Source: an uncultured Shewanella sp. (GTDB lineage Bacteria; Pseudomonadota; Gammaproteobacteria; Enterobacterales; Shewanellaceae). From it: a stretch of 64,000 nt of DNA. The DNA lies in assembly GCF_947501665.1 (NCBI RefSeq), contig NZ_CANMWS010000020.1:54748-118747 (forward strand), in the 5' to 3' direction. Under the pieces are notes generated by a model. That model worked only from the letters and a program-made list of their open reading frames with translations. It did not search any database and was not told the origin of the DNA. Within the stretch, counting starts at the first letter, position 1. Each line of letters begins with the position of its first letter. Below are positions 1 through 8,712 of the stretch, piece after piece. The translations under genes were made by a program, and so were the position numbers.

Positions 1-1
1 T

Positions 2-229
2 ATTACGTTTGCAGAAATTGAAAATCAAAACTGTAAAGTGCTCACCACTCATATGATTGAAAAAACCTCACCACACAGCTTAGAGGTTGAACTGGCTAAT
101 GAAACCTATATGCAAGGCGGAAACCGTTTTCATATCACTAAAATTGTCGATGCCAGCAATGGCCGCCCAACCTCTGTCATGGCCGATATTTATCGCTGCC
201 AACATAGAACCGTGGCCTTTGAGCAGTAA
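2..229 (+). CDS. C-terminal fragment of unknown protein (5' end outside window)
   Basis: An open frame runs in from the left edge without a stop and ends at TAA 227-229, giving about 75 residues. The visible part is soluble, with no membrane segment, and mixes charged and aromatic residues (for example YRCQHRTVAFEQ at the end). I do not recognise the family. It is followed at once by a strong bidirectional hairpin, which supports a real gene end here. The internal ATG at 38 would give 63 residues, but the frame stays open upstream of it, so this is probably a truncated view of a longer gene. Confidence 0.6.
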   Translation: MTFAEIENQNCKVLTTHMIEKTSPHSLEVELANETYMQGGNRFHITKIVDASNGRPTSVMADIYRCQHRTVAFEQ

Positions 230-264
230 TGGTCCCGCGGCTTTAAAAAACCAATAGAACAAAC

Positions 265-295
265 AAAAGTGCCATCATAATGATGGCACTTTTTC
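265..295. terminator. Bidirectional rho-independent terminator
   Basis: AGTGCCATCA and TGATGGCACT form a perfect 10 bp stem with a 3-base loop. It is flanked by AAAA on the left and TTTTT on the right, so it can stop transcription from both sides. It lies between two convergent genes. Confidence 0.85.
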
Positions 296-355
296 TATTA
301 TACGAGCATAAAGACAAGCGTTCACTTGAGTCAGCACACTCGACAACGAATCGCA

Positions 356-712
356 TTATTCTAAATAAATAGAACTGATTTTAGGTACTGTACTACCTGA
401 AATGGTGACACAATCGTTCGCGATCAATTCAACTCGTTTATTGGATGCTTTGGCTGCCAGCAACATAGAATACATTTCTTTGGCCAAAAACTCAGAGAAG
501 TATAATACCCCAGTGGTCTTTTTACTGCACTCGCTACCGTTAAATTCCACATTATAGACATATAATCTTGACGTCGATTCTGTACCTGAAATAAGTTGTA
601 GCTTGTTATCAGTCAAATCAATATAGCCTGTTCGCCCACCAGTCGCCGAAAAGGCACTAAAAGACAGTAAAGAGGCGGCAAAGACGAGTCCTGCCACAAC
701 AATATTTTTCAT
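356..712 (-). CDS. Small secreted protein of unknown function
   Basis: A product of about 118 residues starts with a clear Sec signal peptide (MKNIVVAGLVFAASLLSFSA) that should be cleaved near SAFSA-TGG. The mature part has two cysteines (SECSKK and NDCVT), which could form one disulfide in the periplasm. The frame is open 23 codons further upstream and holds four in-frame ATGs in a near-repeated ATGAAG stretch. I chose the ATG at 712 because GAAGAG lies about 4 bases before it and because the signal peptide then starts at residue 1. I do not recognise the family. It converges on the fragment at the left edge across a shared terminator. Confidence 0.6.
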   Translation of the reverse strand: MKNIVVAGLVFAASLLSFSAFSATGGRTGYIDLTDNKLQLISGTESTSRLYVYNVEFNGSECSKKTTGVLYFSEFLAKEMYSMLLAAKASNKRVELIANDCVTISGSTVPKISSIYLE

Positions 713-817
713 TGAGCTCTTCATTAAGTTCTTCATTAAATATTCCATTAAATTTATAAACTTATTTAAACAGTATAACATTAGATCACTATTTAACGTT
801 CTAAAAAAACAATGATG

Positions 818-1003
818 TTAATTAGGCAATGGCAAGTGATAAATATCCCGCGTTAAACCATCAGGAAAGATATCTCTTTTCACCTTTAGTCCGTCTAATC
901 TCCTGACTAATTTTCGCGCCGCGATATTGTCATCATTCATTAATACTTAAGCTAGATGAAAGTGTCGCAGCAATAATCTATCCGTTTCTATTGTGGGGAT
1001 CAT
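818..1003 (-). pseudogene. GNAT acetyltransferase remnant, internally deleted
   Basis: Read on the minus strand from ATG at 1003, the frame gives MIPTIETDRLLLRHFHLA and then a stop. This is the typical N-terminal strand of RimJ/RimL-type GNAT acetyltransferases. The same frame resumes two codons later as MNDDNIAARKLVRRL, continues to a TRDIYHLPLPN end and stops at 818-820. That second part looks like the last helix and strand of the same fold (N-x-x-A-R-K-L, then a C-terminal strand). The roughly 100 codons of the core, with the acetyl-CoA loop, are missing. This looks like one gene with a large internal deletion. It lies just beyond the 3' end of the Avs-like gene. Confidence 0.6.
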
Positions 1004-1608
1004 ATTATTTCACGACTTATCTTTATTAAGAATGGGGAAAGGTCAAATTCAGGGATGACATCGCAGAGCGCCCATGGCCAAAATGTTCCCGACATTTCCA
1101 GCTATCCATACAGTTTACAGCGTCACGATAGTTACTTGCACATTAGCCCGCTGCAAGCGATATGTTGAACTGGTGTTTAAACAGGATCTTGTTATATACA
1201 AGCAATCTTCCTTGCCCATGAAAAGTATGGGTGAGAGTCATGGTCTTCAATTCAGTTGAGCTGAATTGATAAAAAGTACCATCAAACTTTACTTAAAAGT
1301 GACGATAATAGTCGTGATCTACAACCCCCTAAATCACGACCCAGTTGAGTACCAACTCATGTTTACATCAGGCAAGATAATCAACCTTATTAAACGACCA
1401 CGGTGATGTCATCACCTTATTACAAAACAAAGGCTACAATTGCAAATAGCGCATTTGGAAATGAAGTGGGATTATTAAATCCCCTTTTGCCCCAAGGTAT
1501 AAATCATTGACCGATACTTTATTGGAATAGGTTCAAAGTGAATTCAAGATCAGTTTTGGAGGAGTTATTAAACAAACAAGTGAATTGAGCAAGAAGTCAA
1601 TTGATACA
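1004..1608. other. Non-coding stretch with repeat-like palindromes, no gene recognised
   Basis: About 600 bases separate the GNAT remnant from the large STAND gene. No convincing gene is present; the plus-strand frame 1074-1259 has no ribosome site or recognisable content. AAATGTTCCCGACATTT near 1082 is palindromic and resembles the core of the 50 bp repeat at 63.6 kb (AATGTCGGGAA). CAATTCAG/CTGAATTG at 1248-1268 is a second small hairpin. The region looks like decayed accessory DNA. Confidence 0.4.
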
Positions 1609-4600
1609 TCAACATAATACAACGAACTCAATCTCTTGCTGATTAAACTCCCTAAAGCTATCTTCAGATGTAAGCACTATGGTTTTGCAGACATAACAGC
1701 TCTTATCCTGTCTGCCACTTGAGCTTAGCCATTCCCCTACATTTTCCCTGATGACCGCAGTGTAAGAACCACAAAGAGAGTGAACTCCTTTCGGATGGAC
1801 AGGTTGCCAATAGTTATACCAGAATGCTGAGAAACCAACTTTATCGCCATCAACAGAGTAACAAAATAGACCACCGTCAGAAGATCCGATAATTTTTTTG
1901 CCATCAATATTGCACTTAGGGACATAGAGCCCTCGTGATTCGAGATCAGAGTGCCAATGACCATATCTCATAAACGGATATGGAGTACCCGCTAATACAG
2001 TGACTTCAGACTTTACACTCTCATCAAACTCATAAGACAAGTTCTTATCTAGGAGGTTGCCAACTGATAGGCAACCAGAACGTTCATCTATCGGAATGTC
2101 AGCTTCTAAAGCTAAATCAGTTATCGCTTTTACAACAGTTAAATCAATCCACCGGTCATCATCAAGCTTAATAGGCAATGAAAGCGCTAACAGGCCAAGA
2201 GTGTTATCTTCTCTTTCAAAATTCGCCAAAGCTTCTTCAACAAAACTAATCAAACTATCCCTATCGGGGGAATTATCTCGATCCCATTCTGGCAGCCATG
2301 TTGGTTTTTGAGGGACAAGCTCCATGTACGCAGGCTCGATGGGGAGTGCCAGTACTGATAAATGCTCAGCATAAGAATCGGGCATACAGTAGAATTGCTT
2401 TGCCACTTCTATTGTTCTCAGATATGCAGAGCGACCACGATGACTCGCTTGCGTATAAAATTGCCCGGTAGTTCTGTGCCTATCACCACTAAAAAAGTAA
2501 TCAATGATTGTTGCTGTAGAAGGTTGATATTCGAATGTACTGTTCCATTCAGATTGGTAATAACCGGTAAAGGGCAGACCGGTTCTTCGCTCTTCTTTTT
2601 TCAACCATGAATTGTACAGTAGAGGCACATGGTTTCCCTGATAATATTCGAATCGATTGTTTCCTTTATCCAAACTAACAAAAGGAGAGAATGGATAAGC
2701 ATACTCCCCAAAATCTTCTGGGGTTGATATCAATTCTGAGAGTATTAGATCTGACAGTGTGGACCTTGCTTTGATGTAGTGACCTAGATCATTTGGGCAA
2801 ACATAGCCCTTAGACTTCGCAATGAAAAATACGCATAACACTTCTATACACTCAGACTCCTGCTTTCTATTTATCAAGTCTTCCTTCAACAACTCTTCAA
2901 CTCTTGGGTGCTGAGCTATTAAAAGCAGTGAAAGCTGGTCTATTGCCCACAGCTTAACAGAAGGTATTGGGAGCTTAAGCCTTGAAATTAACGACTTGAC
3001 CAATGCTTCTTCGAGAGAGTCATCTTGACGCCAATCCCAGACTGGTTTTATCAGTTGAAGATTGCGAACGCTATCCTCCAGGCTTTCAACCATCGCTAAC
3101 GTTAGCTTAAGCGCCTCATCTTTCCTTCCACTATGAGAAAGCAAAAATACTAACTTATCATTTGGAATAATTAGACTGCCAAACTTATCTGTCCAGCTAT
3201 CCTGCTGCGATGTTGTTAGCTTTATGAATTCATCAATTTTTTTAGGGTATTGCTCTGCAACTACCTTAAGCCGACTGATGCTGTTTTCTGAACGTTCATA
3301 CCAATCAGACCAACCTCCCATCGCCTTGTGAGCTGCAACTAAAATATCAAAGGCTTTCGCTTTACCATTTAACTTTTTAACACTGAAAAAAAGAAGATCT
3401 AATAAGTATCGTTTGTTACCAAAACGATCAATAAATGTATATATTTGTGGAATCAACTGTTGCAACAATTCACGTTCCTTACCCTGGGCACACCAATATT
3501 TGTACCAAGTCTTCCAAAATTCACTGATGCTGTATTTTCCTTTGAGCGCTGCTGTCAGCTCTTCGAATTTTTCAGGCGGATAATCCGATGGCTGCAACGA
3601 AATTTTTTCATCAAGTTCATCAGTTGATGAATGCTTATCTTCAGCCATATTTTGAACTTTAATACCAAGCAGACTATCTATTTCATCAGTGATATGAATG
3701 GCCTGTGGATTTCCTTGTTCAATCTTTTCTCTAAGAATTTGGTAACAGCTTGAGTGCAATCCTGTCAGATATAAATGTTTAGTAATGGGCGAAGAAAAGT
3801 CACACCTTTCAAGCAATCTTAGAATTGTCTCTTCAGCATAATACCATTCGCCATCGCTGAGCTCCTGCTCATAAACTGAAGCCGCTGTCTGTGGGTTTAA
3901 TCTTGCCAATAGCGAAGATATGGAATGCTTAGAATGCCTAGTTTCATCCCCATCGGTAAACTCAGATATATTGAAAACTATCGGTGATATTCGCTCTAAT
4001 ATTTCCAGAGCTGAACCTGGTTCAGCTTCAGAAAGGTATTCCACCGCCTTCAAAATATTAAAAATGGTGGGGTCTTTGTGATGCCCATAACCGAGTACGA
4101 AATCCCATGTTTTTCTCAAACATTTTTCAAAAAGGGATAATTTATCGTGTTGAAATGCTATTTGAGCGAGTTCGAGGTAAGCATTAGAATTCTCAATTGT
4201 TTCTTCTAGCTCATTTAACTGCCGATCCTCTTCGAGCTCAATAAGCAGTTCCGCTGCATCATCGTCTAACAGCTTGAGACCTACCTCCTTATACCATAGC
4301 CGTAGCCAGTCAACTCTGAACACACCAGAGTCAACAGTTTGCTTTAGTTCATCACGCGAAACTTCAGATTTGGTTGTTATCAGGTGACAATCGGCTGCAA
4401 TTTCAATCCAATCGCGCTTTAAAGCTATATCGGCTCTCCGTGTCTCCCATTGAACCTCATCTAATATTGGCCTCAACCGAAACATCGCACAAACTACGTT
4501 AAAGTTTAATGTGTTTCCTGCTAAAAGTTCATTTGCGATCCTATCTGTAAGCTCATTGAGTAAATCATAATGAGCTGACACATCCGCTCGATCTGATATT

Positions 4601-7380
4601 GCACTTACTGGTAACCAAGAGTAGTCGCCTTCCGCATTTAATCTGATACAAAGTGAAGAAAAAAACCAACTATGATAACTGCTCGTCTGTTCAACTTTGA
4701 AGGCTGTCGACGACTGGTCATCAAAATGGTGAGTTTCAATACTGGCGAATCTTTTCTTAGAGAATATATCTAAAAACTGAGATAACTGTTGCGAGGAAAA
4801 AAAGCTATATTCTGGCCTACAGGCAATATCTGCACCCTCGACAATGCTTAATCTAATTGCATCAAGTTCAATTTGACCAATATGATTTGAATCACGAGGT
4901 AAACACTGCCAAGCCCTGAAGAGCAGACTAAGCTCTTTTTTTGTGCAGCATGCAAGTCTAAAACTAGCCACATATCCGTCGGGCCAATTAGAGAAGTTTC
5001 CTCCTTCAAAAATTGCATCGTAGTTAAGGCTATCAGTTAATACTCCTGCTTTTATCAATGCAGCAGCTTCAGCTTCGTTATCTTGAGAGTGTCGTGAAGA
5101 CAAGAGTTTGGTTTTAGCTCGATATCGATCAATAGCCTTCTGCGATAATAGCTCTGCTTGATCAACTGCCCCTCTATACCATAATGCAATTGCCAATATG
5201 GATAACTTGGTTGGTAAATACTCGTTTTGTCCAGAGACTATTTCATTCAGAGATGGCTCATCAGCGACAATTAGAGAGAGCATTTCCAAGTTAGTAGAAT
5301 CCCATGTCTGGAACTCAGGACCATTGATAAGCCTGGTTTTTAGTGCTCTATGCCGATATGCCTCTGCATACTCGAGCTTATGGATCGCATAGGTTTCTGC
5401 TTCAGCTAACAGTCGAATGCATGATCTAGCAGGCATTCCAATAATAAGCTTATCAAGCACCCAGTCTCGAGTAACTCCCTGTCGCAACTCGGAAGAGTCG
5501 CCCCCCCGAGCCAAACTAGACCAAAGCCAATTATCTTTGAGGTGTGTCGGGGCACTCAAACTCAACCATTCACATACACATGGCAGCAATGCGTTTATTC
5601 TCTCTTGATGCTCTTCCTGATTTCGTACAAATACTACTAGGCTTTCATGAAAAGGCCTTACGCCACAGGCTCCCTCTGACAGCATATGTGCAACCGCATC
5701 TACACTCGGTGCATATTCGTGATTATCTTTTACAACTGTACCAATCGCCTGTCTCGGCCACGCAAAATGAAAACCACTGCATAGGTGAAGAACATCCTTT
5801 TGTCTATAATTAAGGTTACGCCAAAGCTCAGAATAGTAAGTAGTAATATTGCCATCGGAACATGGAGGAAGCTTCTCAATTTGCCAGGGAAAAAGTGCTA
5901 ATCCATGATGAGACAGATACTCAGATGAATAAATTACATGCAAAGGGTAGCCATTTGTAGTATCTAATAACGCGCTAGCACTTTTCTTAATCTCTTCATC
6001 AACATGATTCTCATGGCAGTTTAAGAATAACCGACCAGATTCAATATGAAGTTTTAAAAACTCGTATATCGAATTTCCAGACATTTCAGGCAACCAATAC
6101 CATTCATTCTTAGAAGAATGAGTAAGCAATGTGTAAGGAAGCAATTCATCATCAACTGGTTGCGTACCGACAAGTACCACTAAGTTGTCTGTTGCTGGGA
6201 GCAATTGCCTGAAGGTTTCATCCAATGGTTTTTTATTCTTAGCGTTATCTCGCCAAACATGATCCAGTCCATCAATCAATACAACAAAAGGTTTTCCCTT
6301 GCCTTTGTAGTAATTTGCGCAGGTTAACAGTGCATCACGTAAGTTTTCCGGTAGGGATGTGCTTGCATTTGACTCTTTGTGAAAGCTATTGATTTGATGC
6401 AACAGGGACTCAGCAACAATTCTTGGGCTTAGTCTGTCTTCAGTTGTGTCACCCAACGATAAGAAATAGTGGTGACGTATTAACGGAACTTCCAGATCTT
6501 CAAGCTCTTGGCACAAAAACGATAGATATGTACTTTTTCCAACACCAGGCTTACCCGTTAGAGTAATAACCTCACCATTTGAATGGTTAAGTTTAGTCAG
6601 TAGACCCCTGTGAAAATCTGAGTTAGGAAGGCAGTAATCTTCAGGTACTGAGAATATTTCAGGTATAGGTTCCGGCCTTTTTGGTGATAAGATTTCTCTA
6701 ACATGATGAAGATAAATCCAACCACTTTCTGGTGGATTGTTCTGAAACATTGCCCATTCACGTGCTCTTGCTACAAGCCGTTCAACACCTGTATCGTCAG
6801 AAAACTTTAGAAGCTCAGCTCGAACACTACGTTTTATCGTAAGGTAGTCTCCATCACTATGTTGAACAGCAAGCTTCGAAAAAAGAAACGTAGCAGCCTC
6901 ATGGCTTCCTAATTGGCTAATAATCTCACACTGTGTATCTTCATCAACCTGATTAAAGTCTACTTTCGAACCACGTAGACAGGATTCCATAGACCTGTCC
7001 GGCCGCTTGTTGGTTAGAAGAACAACATCCCCGAGCTTTTCAGCAGGTACAGCCACAATAGCATCGTAGAGTTTTTTTAGAATGGAACGAGATCTAGCTG
7101 TTTTACCTGAAATCTTTAACAGCCAATCCCACATAAGGCAGTTTTCATCCTTCTCAGGGGAGGGGGTAAATTTTACTTGCCAAAAATCTTTAATGCCATT
7201 TGGTCGTTCACAGACAACATCATCTATACCTTCAGGTGTTTCATTACTATCTATATCGGCTTCAAATGCCACCCTGACATACTGAGTGGGACCATGAAGC
7301 CATTCCGCAAGTAGCTTCACTCCCTGCAGCGTTTGATAATCATAGCCTGTATAAATAATCGCAGAATTTTTTACTCTCAT
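1609..7380 (-). CDS. Avs-like STAND NTPase with N-terminal Cap4-type nuclease domain (putative antiphage protein)
   Basis: This protein of about 1,923 residues has the layout of antiviral STAND (Avs) proteins. Numbering here includes five residues upstream of the chosen ATG. Residues 10-215 resemble the Cap4/DUF4297 dsDNA nuclease: GYDYQ at 17-21, IDD at 57-59, and QVK at 73-75 as the PD-(D/E)xK core. The STAND ATPase has Walker A GKPGVGKST at 281-289, Walker B VVLIDGLDH at 371-379, a sensor strand NLVVLVGTQP near 404-413, and the GYP motif at 482-484. A winged-helix-like part follows. About 1,300 helical, TPR-like residues then form the presumed ligand sensor. In known Avs proteins the sensor binds a phage protein, the NTPase oligomerises and the nuclease cuts DNA. 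I set the start at ATG 7380, with GAG just before it, rather than GTG 7395. No partner gene is adjacent. Which Avs type it belongs to, and its trigger, cannot be told from sequence alone. Confidence 0.8.
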   Translation of the reverse strand: MRVKNSAIIYTGYDYQTLQGVKLLAEWLHGPTQYVRVAFEADIDSNETPEGIDDVVCERPNGIKDFWQVKFTPSPEKDENCLMWDWLLKISGKTARSRSILKKLYDAIVAVPAEKLGDVVLLTNKRPDRSMESCLRGSKVDFNQVDEDTQCEIISQLGSHEAATFLFSKLAVQHSDGDYLTIKRSVRAELLKFSDDTGVERLVARAREWAMFQNNPPESGWIYLHHVREILSPKRPEPIPEIFSVPEDYCLPNSDFHRGLLTKLNHSNGEVITLTGKPGVGKSTYLSFLCQELEDLEVPLIRHHYFLSLGDTTEDRLSPRIVAESLLHQINSFHKESNASTSLPENLRDALLTCANYYKGKGKPFVVLIDGLDHVWRDNAKNKKPLDETFRQLLPATDNLVVLVGTQPVDDELLPYTLLTHSSKNEWYWLPEMSGNSIYEFLKLHIESGRLFLNCHENHVDEEIKKSASALLDTTNGYPLHVIYSSEYLSHHGLALFPWQIEKLPPCSDGNITTYYSELWRNLNYRQKDVLHLCSGFHFAWPRQAIGTVVKDNHEYAPSVDAVAHMLSEGACGVRPFHESLVVFVRNQEEHQERINALLPCVCEWLSLSAPTHLKDNWLWSSLARGGDSSELRQGVTRDWVLDKLIIGMPARSCIRLLAEAETYAIHKLEYAEAYRHRALKTRLINGPEFQTWDSTNLEMLSLIVADEPSLNEIVSGQNEYLPTKLSILAIALWYRGAVDQAELLSQKAIDRYRAKTKLLSSRHSQDNEAEAAALIKAGVLTDSLNYDAIFEGGNFSNWPDGYVASFRLACCTKKELSLLFRAWQCLPRDSNHIGQIELDAIRLSIVEGADIACRPEYSFFSSQQLSQFLDIFSKKRFASIETHHFDDQSSTAFKVEQTSSYHSWFFSSLCIRLNAEGDYSWLPVSAISDRADVSAHYDLLNELTDRIANELLAGNTLNFNVVCAMFRLRPILDEVQWETRRADIALKRDWIEIAADCHLITTKSEVSRDELKQTVDSGVFRVDWLRLWYKEVGLKLLDDDAAELLIELEEDRQLNELEETIENSNAYLELAQIAFQHDKLSLFEKCLRKTWDFVLGYGHHKDPTIFNILKAVEYLSEAEPGSALEILERISPIVFNISEFTDGDETRHSKHSISSLLARLNPQTAASVYEQELSDGEWYYAEETILRLLERCDFSSPITKHLYLTGLHSSCYQILREKIEQGNPQAIHITDEIDSLLGIKVQNMAEDKHSSTDELDEKISLQPSDYPPEKFEELTAALKGKYSISEFWKTWYKYWCAQGKERELLQQLIPQIYTFIDRFGNKRYLLDLLFFSVKKLNGKAKAFDILVAAHKAMGGWSDWYERSENSISRLKVVAEQYPKKIDEFIKLTTSQQDSWTDKFGSLIIPNDKLVFLLSHSGRKDEALKLTLAMVESLEDSVRNLQLIKPVWDWRQDDSLEEALVKSLISRLKLPIPSVKLWAIDQLSLLLIAQHPRVEELLKEDLINRKQESECIEVLCVFFIAKSKGYVCPNDLGHYIKARSTLSDLILSELISTPEDFGEYAYPFSPFVSLDKGNNRFEYYQGNHVPLLYNSWLKKEERRTGLPFTGYYQSEWNSTFEYQPSTATIIDYFFSGDRHRTTGQFYTQASHRGRSAYLRTIEVAKQFYCMPDSYAEHLSVLALPIEPAYMELVPQKPTWLPEWDRDNSPDRDSLISFVEEALANFEREDNTLGLLALSLPIKLDDDRWIDLTVVKAITDLALEADIPIDERSGCLSVGNLLDKNLSYEFDESVKSEVTVLAGTPYPFMRYGHWHSDLESRGLYVPKCNIDGKKIIGSSDGGLFCYSVDGDKVGFSAFWYNYWQPVHPKGVHSLCGSYTAVIRENVGEWLSSSGRQDKSCYVCKTIVLTSEDSFREFNQQEIEFVVLC

Positions 7381-7584
7381 GAAACTCGAAAACACCTTGA
7401 AACTAGACGCTCATTAACTCAGACTAACAGATTTACTTTTTTACATAAATAACAATATGTTTACCATCAGATACTAATGAACTTAACTTGCAGTCATCCA
7501 TCTCCAAAACCATCAAAACCCACTTCGAAGAAACCATCTTGCTTTGACTTTTGCTTTTAAGGACCCCCATCGGAGCTGCTGAGA
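7381..7584. other. Upstream region of the Avs-like gene
   Basis: About 200 bases of AT-rich DNA precede the Avs-like start on the minus strand. It should hold its promoter, but I see no consensus -35/-10 pair that I would defend. No gene is present. Confidence 0.35.
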
Positions 7585-7880
7585 TAATTCAATCAAGAAT
7601 AACGTAATTGAGGCATGGATGCCGAAATAGCCTTAGGTGAACCACGGACGGTGAATATGAGGCGATAGCTATTCTTGTTTTTTGAATAATAAAGCGCTTT
7701 GCTCCGCTAGGGACGGCACAGAGTTCCAAGGGGGATTGCTGTTGATCCCCTTTGGCCCAGTGTGGATGGGAATCCACGATTTTTCATTAAGCGCAGCTTA
7801 ATGACCAAGAACCACCGTCATAAGTGAGAACATATGACTTCTCACCCAACGCAGCTAAGCTGCGCAAAAAGAATAGTAGC
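7585..7880. repeat. Non-coding repeat-like element, hairpin-rich
   Basis: This stretch has no supported gene but holds a series of hairpins: CAAGAATA/TATTCTTG enclosing a block at about 7593-7678, an AAGGGGGAT/ATCCCCTT stem at about 7730-7752, GTGGAT/ATCCAC at 7762-7777, GTGAGAA/TTCTCAC at about 7826-7847 and CGCAGCT/AGCTGCG at about 7850-7865. The GCATGGATGCC and AGGGACGGCACAGAG strings are of a kind I associate with dispersed intergenic repeats of Shewanella, but I cannot confirm copy number. The frame at 7589-7777 follows these hairpins and is unlikely to be a gene. Confidence 0.4.
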
Positions 7881-7959
7881 GATATGCTAAAAACCAAACC
7901 ACCAAGTACAAAAAACGGTTTAGTTAAACTCATTAAACCTTATCGAATGAGCAATAAGC

Positions 7960-8712
7960 CTACAATCGTTGGCGCACAGCCTCAAACAAGCAAATACCGG
8001 TTGCGACCGATACATTCAAACTTGACACTGAGCCAACCATAGGAATAGACACTAAGGTATCACAGCTTTCACGGCTTAATCGGCGTAACCCTTTGCCTTC
8101 GGCGCCCATGGCAATGGCGATCGGGCCTTTTAAATCCGCTTGATATAACTCACAATCGGCTTCACCGGCCGCACCCACTATCCACACACCTTGCTCTTGC
8201 AAGTAACGCATGGTGCGCGCTAAATTGGTCACCTGAAATAGCGGCACGATTTCTGCGGCGCCGCAGGCCACTTTACTCACCACAGGCGTTAAACCAACGG
8301 AGTTATCTTTAGGGACAATCACACCTTGCACACCCGCAGCATCGGCATTTCGCAAGCAAGCACCTAAATTATGGGGATCGGTCACACCATCTAAAATAAG
8401 AAAGAAAGGCGTTTTAGTATCATCCGCTTTTACTTGGGCCAGCAATGCACTCAATTCATTATCATTAAGTACTTTAGCCGCTTTCACTTTTGCAACGACG
8501 CCTTGATGCTGAGCACCACTGGATTTGTCATCCAAGGCTTTGCGCGAAGCATATTGTATTGATACGCCATACTCTACGGCTTTGGTTAACAAAGGCGCCA
8601 GACGTTTATCGTCACGCCCTTGTAGAACCCACATTTCAATCACCCGCTCAGGGCTATTCTCTAATACGGCACCCACAGCGTGAATACCAAACGTGATATC
8701 TTGTTTCTTCAT
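7960..8712 (-). CDS. rlmB: 23S rRNA (guanosine-2'-O-)-methyltransferase RlmB
   Basis: RlmB is the SPOUT-class enzyme that 2'-O-methylates G2251 in the peptidyl-transferase loop of 23S rRNA. The 250-residue product has the usual length. It has an N-terminal L30-like substrate-binding part (ITFGIHAV) and the three SPOUT motifs: DPHNLGACLRNAD, GAEGKGLRRL, and the knot strand IPMVGSVSSLNVSVATG. Its ATG at 8712 directly abuts the stop codon of rnr at 8713, so the two are translated from one transcript. The rnr-rlmB pair is conserved in gammaproteobacteria. The genes I would expect next (rpsF-priB-rpsR-rplI) are absent here; repeat-like DNA and the Avs-like gene follow instead. Confidence 0.96.
   Translation of the reverse strand: MKKQDITFGIHAVGAVLENSPERVIEMWVLQGRDDKRLAPLLTKAVEYGVSIQYASRKALDDKSSGAQHQGVVAKVKAAKVLNDNELSALLAQVKADDTKTPFFLILDGVTDPHNLGACLRNADAAGVQGVIVPKDNSVGLTPVVSKVACGAAEIVPLFQVTNLARTMRYLQEQGVWIVGAAGEADCELYQADLKGPIAIAMGAEGKGLRRLSRESCDTLVSIPMVGSVSSLNVSVATGICLFEAVRQRL

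Noticed and set aside
1074..1259. Open frame of 61 codons on the plus strand
   Set aside because: No ribosome site, no domain pattern, and it overlaps a palindromic repeat-like stretch.
1609..7380. Type I or III restriction enzyme, or a plain TPR regulator of the LuxR/MalT kind
   Set aside because: No helicase or methylase motifs and no C-terminal HTH; the N-terminal QVK nuclease core with a STAND ATPase suits Avs better.
7589..7777. Open frame of 62 codons on the minus strand upstream of the Avs-like gene
   Set aside because: It follows a series of hairpins in a repeat-like element and has no recognisable protein pattern.
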